Notes under the pieces: model-generated
The model's input: only the letters and a program-made list of their open reading frames with translations
What the model was told of the DNA's origin: nothing
The model's database searches: none
Source of the DNA: JBBSAT01 sp046351235
GTDB lineage: Bacteria > Myxococcota_A > Polyangia > Polyangiales > Sandaracinaceae
Assembly (NCBI GenBank): GCA_046351235.1
Contig: JAXLYV010000002.1
Span: 434,001 to 498,000 of the forward strand
DNA: 64,000 nucleotides
Direction: 5' to 3'
Shown here: positions 1 to 7,617 of the stretch, one piece after another
How the letters are laid out: every line of letters starts with the position of its first letter
Position numbering within the stretch: position 1 is the stretch's first letter
Made by a program: the position numbers and the translations under genes

Positions 1-180
1 AGCCGCGATCAAGTCGCGAGCTACGTGGATGCGCGCGTCGAGACGGTGATCCGCTGCTTCAGCGCATGGCGACGCGAGGGCCTGCTGGTCCTCGAGAGCG
101 AAGCCACCGTGTTGCCGTCGATCGACGCGCTCGGGCGCACGCTCGGTGCCGAGCGCGCGCCGTCGCGTCGTCGCGACTGA
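1..180 (+). CDS. Crp/Fnr-family transcription regulator, C-terminal end (partial)
   Basis: The 5' part lies outside the window; only the last 59 codons are seen. The visible residues fit the winged helix-turn-helix of Crp/Fnr regulators: a segment of the form SRDQVASYV...VETVIRCFSAWRREGLL matches the pattern in which the recognition helix (VETVxR) follows a short turn and precedes a Gly-Leu wing. The gene sits directly upstream of norCBQD, and its stop codon overlaps an FNR/NNR-like palindrome. By context it is probably an NO- or oxygen-responsive regulator of the NnrR/Dnr type. The sensing domain is not visible, so the ligand cannot be judged. Confidence 0.75.
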   Translation, partial: SRDQVASYVDARVETVIRCFSAWRREGLLVLESEATVLPSIDALGRTLGAERAPSRRRD

Positions 181-190
181 TCTGGATCAG
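177..190. promoter_or_regulatory. FNR/NNR-type operator upstream of norC
   Basis: CTGAT-CTGG-ATCAG is a perfect inverted repeat with a 4-base centre. It matches the layout of the Crp/Fnr-family box TTGAT-N4-ATCAA, with only the outermost T/A pair changed to C/G. It overlaps the stop codon of the Crp/Fnr-type regulator and lies about 77 bases before the norC start, a normal place for an activator site. NO-responsive family members (Nnr, Dnr) are known to use this box for nor promoters; that this regulator binds it is inferred. Confidence 0.65.
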
Positions 191-267
191 GGGCCCGCTC
201 CACCGCGCGTCTATCTCGAAGTGGACGGCGAGCGCAGGTGGCGCTCGCGGGGAGCGAGAGCCTCACG

Positions 268-975
268 ATGCTGTCCAAATCCGCAGCGCGGTCCTTCTTC
301 TTGGGAGGAACGGCGCTCTGCACGATCGCCTTCGTCGGTCTGACGATCGACACCTTCCAACGCATCCCCGCCCAGACGCACGAGGAGGCGATCACGCCGG
401 CCGTCGCGCGCGGCAAGGATCTCTGGGAGCGCAGCAACTGCATGGGCTGCCACACGATCCTCGGCGAGGGCGGCTACTACGCGCCCGAGCTCACGCGGGT
501 CTACGCGCGCCGCGGCCCCGAGTTCATCCGCGCGATGCTGCACGACCCCTCGGCGATGTACCCGGGGCAGCGACGGATGCAGCAGTACGACTTCTCGGAG
601 AGCGAGATCGACGACCTCATCGCGTTCTTCGAGTGGGTGAACGGCATGGACCTGAACGGCTTCCCGGCCGAGCCCGTGCTCGCGATGCGCACCTCGCCGG
701 CGGGCACGCCCGAGGCGCCGCCCGACGACGGGCGCCCCGCGGTGTTCGGGCAGATGTGCGTCGCGTGTCACTCGCTCGGTGGACACGGCGGCAACGTCGG
801 CCCCGCGCTCGACGGCGTCGCCGATCGCCAGCCCGACGACTTCTTCCCGCGCTGGCTGCACGACCCGAGCTCCGTGCGCCCCGGCACGCGCATGCCGCGC
901 TTGCCGCTCAGCGAAGCCCAGATCGACGAGCTCTCCACCTGGCTCCGCACTCTGCACGCACGAGGTCCGTCGTGA
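268..975 (+). CDS. norC: Nitric oxide reductase cytochrome c subunit with an extra haem domain
   Basis: Membrane-anchored cytochrome c that passes electrons to NorB in the cNOR complex, which reduces NO to N2O at the periplasmic face. It has 235 residues with one N-terminal transmembrane helix (about residues 10-27) and a NorC domain with haem motif CMGCH (58-62) and an axial-Met segment (RRMQQYDFSE). A second cytochrome c domain follows, with CVACH (from residue 164) and its own Met segment (TRMPRLPLSE). Ordinary NorC is about 150 residues with one haem, so this is an enlarged form. The ATG at 268 is preferred over an upstream GTG at 238 because a purine-rich GGAGCGAGAG lies just before it. 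Its stop overlaps the norB start (GTGA). Confidence 0.93.
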   Translation: MLSKSAARSFFLGGTALCTIAFVGLTIDTFQRIPAQTHEEAITPAVARGKDLWERSNCMGCHTILGEGGYYAPELTRVYARRGPEFIRAMLHDPSAMYPGQRRMQQYDFSESEIDDLIAFFEWVNGMDLNGFPAEPVLAMRTSPAGTPEAPPDDGRPAVFGQMCVACHSLGGHGGNVGPALDGVADRQPDDFFPRWLHDPSSVRPGTRMPRLPLSEAQIDELSTWLRTLHARGPS

Positions 976-2369
976 GATACGAATCGCAGCGCGTCTCTTG
1001 GTACTTCTTCGCGACCTGCATGCTGCTCTTCAGCCTGCAGCTCGTGTACGGCTTCCTCATGGGCGCGGCCCACGCGGGCTGGGACGGCCTGCACGACTGG
1101 ATTCCCTTCCACGTCGCGCGCGCCACGCACACGAACCTTCTCGTGATGTGGCTGCTCTCCGGGTTCTTCGGTGCCGCGTACTACATCGTGCCCGAGGAGG
1201 CGGACCGCGAGCTCTACTGGCCCAGGCTCGCCTACGTGCAGTGGGGCGCGTTCGTACTGGTCGGCGTGACGGCCGTGATCGGCTTCCACTTCCACTGGTT
1301 CGAGGGACGGAAGTTCCTCGAGATCCCCCGCCCGCTCGACTTCCTCGTCGTGATCGACGTTCTGCTCTTCATCGCGAACATCGGCATGACGGTGTGGAAG
1401 GGCAAGCGCATCACGACGACGAGCGCCGTTCTCTTCTTCGGCCTCCTGATGTCGGCGCTCCTCTATCTGCCGGGGATGATCCCGACCGCGAGCCAGACCC
1501 TCGACTCGTACTGGCGCTGGTGGGTGGTCCATCTCTGGGTCGAGGGCGTCTGGGAGCTGATCATGGGGGCGATCCTCAGCTACCTCCTGATCAAGCTCAC
1601 CGGAGTCGATCGCGAGATCGTCGAGAAGTGGCTCTACGTGATCGTGGGCTTCACGTTCCTCTCGGGCATCCTCGGCACCGGCCACCACTACTACTTCATC
1701 GGCACGCCGCGGTACTGGCTCATGATCGGCGGCATCTTCAGCGCGCTCGAGCCGGTCGCGTTCCTCGGCATGGCGATGTACGCGATCACGCTGGCGCGTC
1801 GCGGCGGCCGCCGGCACCCGAACCGCACCGCGCTCGCGTGGACCGTGGGCTGCGGCGTGATGAGCTTCGTGGGCGCGGGCTTCCTCGGCTTCGCGCACAC
1901 GATCCCGCAGGTGAACCTCTACACGCACGGGACGCTCGTGACGGCCATGCACGGGCACATGGCGTTCTGGGGCGCCTACGCGATGATCGTGCTCGCGATC
2001 ATCGCCTACGCGACGCCCTCGCTCACCGGGCGCAAGCTGCACGACGCGCCGGAGGCGACCTTCGCGTTCTGGACGAGCAACATCGGCATGATCGCGATGA
2101 CGCTCGCGTTCGCGGTGGCCGGCGTGACGCAGGTCGTGCTCGAGCGGCGCGTGGGGATGGAGTTCCTCGACGTGCAGCGCGAGATCGAGGTGCACTTCAT
2201 CGGCCTCCTCCTCGCGGCGACGCTCTTCACGGTCGGCATCGCGGCCTACGTGTGGAACTTCATCCGCCACGGCCTGCCGAAGGGCGAGCTCGAGGGCGGC
2301 AGTGCGAGCGCGGACGCCGCGGCGGGCGCCAAGGCGTCGGACGAGGGCGAGCCGAGCCCGGCGGAATGA
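972..2369 (+). CDS. norB: Nitric oxide reductase large catalytic subunit
   Basis: Catalytic haem-copper-oxidase-superfamily subunit of cNOR: 2 NO + 2 H+ + 2 e- gives N2O + H2O. It has 465 residues and about 12 transmembrane segments, the family's usual size. Visible ligand motifs are THTNLL (His53, haem b), HLWVEGVWEL (His187 and Glu191, the FeB region), GTGHHYYF (His238/239, FeB) and HGHMAFWGAY (His327/329, haem region). The start is a GTG overlapping the norC stop by four bases, and the stop overlaps the norQ start, so norC-norB-norQ are translationally coupled. The C-terminal 25 or so residues are an Ala/Gly/Glu-rich tail beyond the last helix. Confidence 0.96.
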   Translation: MRYESQRVSWYFFATCMLLFSLQLVYGFLMGAAHAGWDGLHDWIPFHVARATHTNLLVMWLLSGFFGAAYYIVPEEADRELYWPRLAYVQWGAFVLVGVTAVIGFHFHWFEGRKFLEIPRPLDFLVVIDVLLFIANIGMTVWKGKRITTTSAVLFFGLLMSALLYLPGMIPTASQTLDSYWRWWVVHLWVEGVWELIMGAILSYLLIKLTGVDREIVEKWLYVIVGFTFLSGILGTGHHYYFIGTPRYWLMIGGIFSALEPVAFLGMAMYAITLARRGGRRHPNRTALAWTVGCGVMSFVGAGFLGFAHTIPQVNLYTHGTLVTAMHGHMAFWGAYAMIVLAIIAYATPSLTGRKLHDAPEATFAFWTSNIGMIAMTLAFAVAGVTQVVLERRVGMEFLDVQREIEVHFIGLLLAATLFTVGIAAYVWNFIRHGLPKGELEGGSASADAAAGAKASDEGEPSPAE

Positions 2370-3163
2370 CGATGGACGGCGAGCTGAAGGCGCCGGCGCC
2401 CTACTACCGGACGGTCGAGCGTGAGCGCGAGGTGCTTCGGCGCGCGATCGACGAGCGGCTGCCGGTGCTGCTCAAAGGGCCGACCGGCTGCGGCAAGTCG
2501 CGCCTCGTCGAGGCGATGGCCCACGAGCTCGGGCGCCCGCTCGTGACCGTGGCGTGCAACGACGAGACGAGCGCGGCCGACCTGCTCGGACGCTGGCTCG
2601 TGCGCGGCGGCGAGACCGTCTGGCAGGACGGGCCCGTGACGCGCGCGGTGCGCACGGGCGCGATCCTCTACCTCGACGAGGTCGCCGAGGCGCGCGAGGA
2701 CGTGATCGTGGTGCTGCATCCGCTCACCGATCACCGGCGCGAGCTCTTCGTCGACCGGCACGACGAGTCTCTGCGGGCGGCGCCCGGCTTCGCGCTGGTG
2801 GCGAGCTTCAACCCCGGCTATCGGCGGGGCCCCAAGGATCTCAAGCCGAGCACGCGGCAGCGCTTCGTGGCGATCGGGATGAGCTATCCGCAGGCCGCGA
2901 TCGAGACCGAGATCGTGGCGACGGAGGCGGGCGTGGAGGCGGGCGTCGCCAAGCGCCTCGTCGCCCTGGCGGGCAAGGTGCGCGCGCTCCACGAGGCCGG
3001 CCTGAGCGAGACGGCCTCGACGCGCCTGCTCGTCGCCGCGGCGCGCCTCGTGAAGGCGGGGATCGCGCCGCGCGCCGCGTGCCGCGTCGCCATCGCCGAG
3101 CCACTCACCGACGACGCCGCGACGCTGCGCGCGCTCGGTGACCTGATCGACCTCGCGTTCTGA
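2366..3163 (+). CDS. norQ: NorQ/CbbQ-type MoxR AAA+ ATPase for NO reductase maturation
   Basis: A 265-residue AAA+ ATPase of the CbbQ/NirQ/NorQ family. In cNOR operons it works with a vWA-domain partner (NorD) to activate or assemble the reductase, probably in metal insertion. Walker A is GPTGCGKS (residues 38-45). The Walker B region reads ILYLDEV, and a sensor-1-like ASFNPGY segment follows. The C-terminal third carries the CbbQ_C-type helical region. The ATG overlaps the norB stop (ATGA). The norD start lies 132 bases further on, after a strongly structured and repeated spacer. Confidence 0.93.
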   Translation: MTMDGELKAPAPYYRTVEREREVLRRAIDERLPVLLKGPTGCGKSRLVEAMAHELGRPLVTVACNDETSAADLLGRWLVRGGETVWQDGPVTRAVRTGAILYLDEVAEAREDVIVVLHPLTDHRRELFVDRHDESLRAAPGFALVASFNPGYRRGPKDLKPSTRQRFVAIGMSYPQAAIETEIVATEAGVEAGVAKRLVALAGKVRALHEAGLSETASTRLLVAAARLVKAGIAPRAACRVAIAEPLTDDAATLRALGDLIDLAF

Positions 3164-3289
3164 GAGGGTGATAGGAAACCTGTCGCCCTCTGTCGCGGAG
3201 CGATACGAGGGGGCCGCGTATCGGCCCCAGAGGACGGAGAGGGCGATAGGAAACCTGTCGGGGCCGCGTATCGGCCCCAGAGGACGGAG
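3164..3289 (+). repeat. Duplicated palindromes in the norQ-norD spacer
   Basis: Two motifs occur twice here. GATAGGAAACCTGTCG, an imperfect palindrome, is at 3170-3185 and 3245-3260. A 29-base block beginning GGGCCGCGTATCGGCCCC is at 3211-3239 and 3261-3289. In RNA, 3164-3190 can form a continuous 12-bp stem (two G-U pairs) with an AAA loop, and each 29-base block can form a GGGCCG/CGGCCC hairpin. CGATACG at 3201-3207 can alternatively pair with CGTATCG at 3217-3223. The spacer lies between two genes of one operon, so a role in attenuation or mRNA processing is possible but only inferred. Confidence 0.75.
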
Positions 3290-3295
3290 CGCGCC

Positions 3296-5179
3296 ATGGC
3301 CTGGGACGAGACGCTCTTCGGGTGGATGTGGAAGCGTGGCCGCGCGCTGCTCGCCCCGCGCGAGAGCCCCGTCGTGCTCGCGCGGCGCGTCGCGCTCTCC
3401 GAGCACGCCGATCGCCTTCACCGAATTGCCGTCGCGATCGCGGGCGGGCCGATCGAGATCCGGGAGGCGGAGGCCGAGGGCGGCGTCGCGCTCCGCCGGA
3501 TTCTCTTGCCGCAGGCGCTCGACTTCGCCGAGGGGCGCGACGACAACGAGCGCGCGTTCGTCGCGCGGACGGCGCTCGCGGCGGCGATGCAGCGCGCAGC
3601 GATCGTGCCGCACGAGGCGGTGCTCACGCCGGTCGAGCGCGTCGTCGCCACGGTGATCGCCGCGCGAACGGCCGGCGACTGGCTCGAGAGCGAGCTCCCC
3701 GGCGCCGCGCTCGCGCTCGCCGCGCTCGCGCCCGCCGCGCTCGCGGCCCGAGCGCCGAGCGAGGCGCCGCTCGAGGCGCTCGTCCGGGCAGCGCTCGGAG
3801 ACACGGCGGCCGCAGGGCCCCTCCTCGCCGAGGTGCTCGCGGCACGACCCACGAGCGCCGAGGCGCTCGTCGCGCTGGCCCGCCGCCACGCGCTCGCCTT
3901 CGCAGGGGCTGCGCCCGTCGCCGCGGTGCCTCTCTGGGGCTGGGTCGCGAGCGCGGAGGCCGGGCGCGCCGTCGCGGGAGAGCCCTCGAGCCCCGAGGCG
4001 CTCCCGAACGGCACCGAGCGCAGGATGCGCACGCGCGATCGGATCGTGCGCAAGGATCTCCCGGCGCGCGCCGCCGAGGACAATCCCCTCGTCCACTCGT
4101 TCGAGAAGGTGCACACGCTCGAGGAGCACCAGGGAGGCAACAAGGCGCTCGACGGCTCGGACGAGCTGGCGACGCACGCCGACGCCCTCGAGGAGCTCGA
4201 CCTGCGCGAGGTCGTGCGCTCCGACGAGGCCGCGCGCTCGCTCCTCCGCTCCGACGCGATGCTCGACGGCGACGTGCCCGATCTCGCGGCGCCGGAGGGC
4301 GGAGCGGGCGGCGTCCCCTACGACGAGTGGAACGAGTCTCGGCAGTCGTTTCGCGATGGGTGGTGTCGCGTGCACGTGCGCGTGGCCGAGAGCGCGAGCG
4401 CGACCCCGCCGGACGCGACGCGGCAGGCCCGCGTCGAGGCCGTGCGCGCCGAGCTCGCTCGCCTCGCGCTGGCGCGCCGGCCCCGCTCGCGACAGCTCGA
4501 CGGGCCCGAGGTCGACGACGACGCGATGGTCGATCGTCACGCGGCGCTGGCCGCGCGCGCGACGCCACCCGAGCGTCTCTATCGATCCAGCCGACGGCGG
4601 ACGCCGGATCTCGCCGTCCTTCTGCTCGTGGACGCGAGCCTCTCGACCGACGGCTGGGTCGAGGGACGTCGCGTGCTCGACGTGGAGCGCGAGGCGACCG
4701 ACGTCCTCGCCGAGGCCCTCGACGGCTGGGTCGACGAGCTCGGCGTCGCCGCGTTCCAGAGCCACACGCGCCACGACTGCCGGTTCGTGGTGGTCAAAGG
4801 GATGCGGGAGCCCTGGTCACGCGCGCGCCCGCGCTTGGCCGGGCTCGAGCCTGCCGGCTACACGCGCATCGGCCCTGCCGTTCGCCACGCCACGACCGTG
4901 CTCGAGCGCTGTGCCGCGCGCCGCCGGCTGCTCTTGCTCGTCACCGACGGAAAGCCGAACGACTACGATCGCTACGAGGGCCGCTACGGGGTCGCCGACG
5001 TCGCGCATGCGGTGCTCGAGGCGCGCGCCCACGGCGTGCACGTACACGCGCTCGCGATCGACCGCGAGGCGCGGCACGAGCTGCCCTCGATGTTCCGCGC
5101 CGGCAGTCACTCCCTGCTGCGCGATCCGCGCGAGCTCGCGCCGGCCATGGGCGACGTCGTGGCCTCGATGCAGCGCTGA
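3296..5179 (+). CDS. norD: NorD-type von Willebrand factor A protein
   Basis: A 627-residue cytoplasmic partner of NorQ, needed for making active cNOR in denitrifiers. The N-terminal two thirds is Ala/Glu/Arg-rich and helical. The C-terminal vWA domain (from about residue 435) has an intact MIDAS: DASLS, a downstream Thr (YTRIGP) and TDGKPND. The sequence DRYEGRYGVADVAHAVLEA and the HVHALAID strand are typical of NorD. ATG at 3296 is the first sensible start after the structured spacer. It is the last gene of the nor operon in view; norE and norF are absent here. Confidence 0.92.
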   Translation: MAWDETLFGWMWKRGRALLAPRESPVVLARRVALSEHADRLHRIAVAIAGGPIEIREAEAEGGVALRRILLPQALDFAEGRDDNERAFVARTALAAAMQRAAIVPHEAVLTPVERVVATVIAARTAGDWLESELPGAALALAALAPAALAARAPSEAPLEALVRAALGDTAAAGPLLAEVLAARPTSAEALVALARRHALAFAGAAPVAAVPLWGWVASAEAGRAVAGEPSSPEALPNGTERRMRTRDRIVRKDLPARAAEDNPLVHSFEKVHTLEEHQGGNKALDGSDELATHADALEELDLREVVRSDEAARSLLRSDAMLDGDVPDLAAPEGGAGGVPYDEWNESRQSFRDGWCRVHVRVAESASATPPDATRQARVEAVRAELARLALARRPRSRQLDGPEVDDDAMVDRHAALAARATPPERLYRSSRRRTPDLAVLLLVDASLSTDGWVEGRRVLDVEREATDVLAEALDGWVDELGVAAFQSHTRHDCRFVVVKGMREPWSRARPRLAGLEPAGYTRIGPAVRHATTVLERCAARRRLLLLVTDGKPNDYDRYEGRYGVADVAHAVLEARAHGVHVHALAIDREARHELPSMFRAGSHSLLRDPRELAPAMGDVVASMQR

Positions 5180-5327
5180 CGGCATCGATCCCGTCCGGGA
5201 ACGAGAGCGAGACCCACGCGGCCGGGAGGTTGGCGGGCGCGGGAAGGGGCGTGCCCTCGGGAGAACGCAGCCGCGAGCGAGCGACGCCGAGGGATGCGAC
5301 CGCCGCCGTGCGCGCTCCGCGTGGTGA

Positions 5328-5735
5328 TCAGCGGGCCGGGCGTCGCGCGGCCGCCGCGGCCTCGGCCACGATCGCCTCGCCGGCCTGGCGCGAGTCGACG
5401 ACGTCGATCGTCAGCGGGCTTCCCATCGTCCGCAGCGTCGCAGCAACGATGGAGGCGCCCATGCGCACGAGCGGAGCGACGACGACGGCGACGATGCGAT
5501 GCAGACCGTGCTTGGCGTGCAGCTCGTTGAACTGAGCGACGGCGCGCTCGACGGCTTCGGGCGCGTACGACTGCGTCGCCGAGGCGTCGAGGAGCCAGGG
5601 CGCGGCGCCACCTTCGCGCCGATAGCCCGCGCACGCCTCCTCGATCATCGATCCGGTCACGCGCCCCGCGAACGTCGTCTCGATCGACGCGCCCGCGCGC
5701 CGCGTGACCACCGGTGTCGTCGAGGCTTGCGGCAT
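5328..5735 (-). CDS. STAS/SpoIIAA-like protein
   Basis: A small soluble protein of 135 residues. The pattern is an N-terminal strand with TTFAGRVTG, a helix (MIEEACAGYRRE), a strand with PWLLDAS, a long helix, then a hydrophobic RIVAVVVAP strand. It fits SpoIIAA-like STAS folds, often used as regulatory partners. There is no clear phosphorylatable Ser in the canonical place, so the function is open. A GTG 42 bases upstream (codon for the V of VIDAAPA) is an alternative start; the ATG at 5735 has a GAGGGG directly before it, which is too close to be ideal. A 16-bp palindrome (5771-5786) lies upstream. Confidence 0.6.
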   Translation of the reverse strand: MPQASTTPVVTRRAGASIETTFAGRVTGSMIEEACAGYRREGGAAPWLLDASATQSYAPEAVERAVAQFNELHAKHGLHRIVAVVVAPLVRMGASIVAATLRTMGSPLTIDVVDSRQAGEAIVAEAAAAARRPAR

Positions 5736-5770
5736 CCCCTCATCACGCGCCGTCGCGGGGGCGGCGTCAA

Positions 5771-5786
5771 TCACCCCCAGGGGTGA
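5771..5786. promoter_or_regulatory. Perfect palindrome, possible operator
   Basis: TCACCCC-CA-GGGGTGA is a 7+7 bp inverted repeat with a 2-base centre. It lies in the 216-bp divergent spacer, about 36 bases upstream of the STAS-like gene start and 165 bases from the DUF1592 gene. Its size and symmetry fit a dimeric repressor site. No family-specific consensus was recognised. Confidence 0.35.
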
Positions 5787-5922
5787 CACGGCGCGCGCGC
5801 GGATCGCGCGGGAGACGGCGTCCCGGCGTGGAGAGACCGATACGCACTCACGCCGCGTACGTCTCGCTACGTTTGGCGACCTCGATGTGAGAAACCGAGC
5901 GCAACATCTCGACTCCCGCGTT

Positions 5923-5948
5923 AGGCTCCTGGCTCGACCAAGGAGCCT
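5923..5948 (+). promoter_or_regulatory. Hairpin that would hide the ribosome binding site of the DUF1592 gene
   Basis: AGGCTCCT (5923-5930) is the exact reverse complement of AGGAGCCT (5941-5948), with a 10-base loop. The right arm contains AGGAG, the Shine-Dalgarno sequence for the ATG at 5952. If the hairpin forms in mRNA it would block initiation. Whether this is regulated, for example by a protein or temperature, cannot be told from sequence. Confidence 0.5.
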
Positions 5949-5951
5949 CCC

Positions 5952-7592
5952 ATGCGAGCTGCGACCCGTTCGAAACGCGCATCGAGGTCGAGAGGATGGG
6001 CCTCGGCGGCCGTCCTCGCGGCGCTGGGCTGCGTGGCGCCCGGCTGCACCGGTGATTTCGACACCGACGAGCCCCTGGGCCCGCCCGGCACGGCGCGCGT
6101 CGTCGCCGAGGACGACCGCCTGCCGCCGCGCGTCTGGCGCCTGACCGGCGCGCAGATCGACGCCGAGCTCGTCCGGATGTTCGGCGACGGTGCGCCCGCG
6201 ATCGGCCTGCCGGCCACGGCGAGCCAGCACAACCTCGACAACATCGCCGAGAACGCCGGCATCGACGACGGCAACGTCACGCTGCTCATCGACGGCGCGC
6301 GCGTCGTCGCCAACTGGGTCGTCGCTCACGGTGACACGGCCACGCGCTGCGGCAGCACCTGGGGCACTCCTGCCTGCGTCGACAGCTTCCTCGCCTGGTT
6401 CCCGGCGGCCGCCTACCGCCGCACGCCGAGCGACGCCGAGATCGGCGAGCTGCGCACGCTCTTCACCGACCTCGACGCCGACTACGAGTACGAGCTCGCC
6501 TTCGCCGCCGTCGTGCGCGCGGTGCTCATGTCGCCCGAGTTCCTGTACCGGACCGAGCTCGGGTCGAGCCCGACGCCGCTCGCCACCGGCGCACGCACCA
6601 CGATGACGGGAGACGAGATCGCCAACCTGATCGCGTTCGCGATCACCGACGCGCCGCCCGACGACGAGCTGCGGGCCGCCGCGGGCTCGCTCCAGAGCCC
6701 CGACGAGCGCGAGCGCCAGGTGCGCCGCCTCGTCTCGCGCTCGAGCCCGGTGTGGCGCCAGTTCTTCTGGCAGTGGCTCCACCTCGGCTCGCTCCGCTCG
6801 CAGGGCACCGAGGTCGGCCTCTCGGGCACCGTCGTCGATCAGATGGAAGAGGAGTACGGCGCGTTCGTCGACGACGTGGTGGTGGAGAACGACGGCACCT
6901 TCGAGGACGTCTTCTCGGCGAGCCACACCTTCGTCGGCCCCGAGCTCGCGGACGTCTACGGCGTCTCGCATCCTGGCGGCGGCCTGGCCCGCGTCGAGCT
7001 CGACCCCACCCAGCGAGGAGGCCTCTTCACGATGGGCGCGTGGCTCGTCTCGCACGGCAAGCGAGGCAAGGACAACGTCGTGCGTCGCGGCATGGGGGTC
7101 TACCGCGACGCGATGTGCAACGAGATCATTCCTCCCGATCTGCCCATCGCCTCCCTCCAGGCGCAGCTCGAGATGAGCCCGAACCCGACCGTCCGCGAGT
7201 CGGTCGAGGCCCGGGGGAGCGCGGGCGTGTGCGCGGGATGCCACCACACGGCCGATCCGGTGGGCCTCGCGTTCGAGAGCTACGCGAGCGACGGCCGCTG
7301 GCAGACCGTCTACCCCGACGGCCGGCCCGTCGAGTCGATGATCGAGCTGCCGGGCGTCGGCAGCTTCGACAACGCGCCGACGCTCTCGCTCGCGCTCACC
7401 CAGAGCGGCCGCTTCCGCAGCTGCTTCCTCCAGCGCTTCGCGAACTTCGTGGTGGGCGCCGAGGTCGGCACGCCCGCGACGAGCGTGTGGCTGCGCGACA
7501 CCGCGACGAGCTTCGCGAGCCACGACGACCGCCTCACCGAGCTGCTCGTCGCGCTCGTCCGCCACCCCGCGTTCGTCGAGCGCGAGAACTGA
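5952..7592 (+). CDS. DUF1592/DUF1588/DUF1585 domain lipoprotein
   Basis: A secreted or envelope lipoprotein of 546 residues with a signal ending near the lipobox-like APGC. It has the typical domain series of this myxobacterial/planctomycete family: DUF1595 (YRRTPSDAEI), DUF1592 (MSPEFLYRTELG), DUF1588 (RGGLFTMGAWL to the haem-type motif CAGCH followed by HTADPVGLAFE) and DUF1585 (FRSCFLQRFANFVVG). The CxxCH motif suggests a single c-type haem, but the family's reaction is unknown. It is always found next to a DUF1552 protein, as here, 25 bases before the next start. Confidence 0.9.
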   Translation: MRAATRSKRASRSRGWASAAVLAALGCVAPGCTGDFDTDEPLGPPGTARVVAEDDRLPPRVWRLTGAQIDAELVRMFGDGAPAIGLPATASQHNLDNIAENAGIDDGNVTLLIDGARVVANWVVAHGDTATRCGSTWGTPACVDSFLAWFPAAAYRRTPSDAEIGELRTLFTDLDADYEYELAFAAVVRAVLMSPEFLYRTELGSSPTPLATGARTTMTGDEIANLIAFAITDAPPDDELRAAAGSLQSPDERERQVRRLVSRSSPVWRQFFWQWLHLGSLRSQGTEVGLSGTVVDQMEEEYGAFVDDVVVENDGTFEDVFSASHTFVGPELADVYGVSHPGGGLARVELDPTQRGGLFTMGAWLVSHGKRGKDNVVRRGMGVYRDAMCNEIIPPDLPIASLQAQLEMSPNPTVRESVEARGSAGVCAGCHHTADPVGLAFESYASDGRWQTVYPDGRPVESMIELPGVGSFDNAPTLSLALTQSGRFRSCFLQRFANFVVGAEVGTPATSVWLRDTATSFASHDDRLTELLVALVRHPAFVEREN

Positions 7593-7617
7593 ATCGTCCT
7601 TCGATCGGAGACCAGCC

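Noticed and set aside
2246..4774. 842-codon minus-strand frame opposite norQ and norD
   Set aside because: Low-complexity Arg/Glu/His-rich shadow; the plus-strand genes have complete family motifs.
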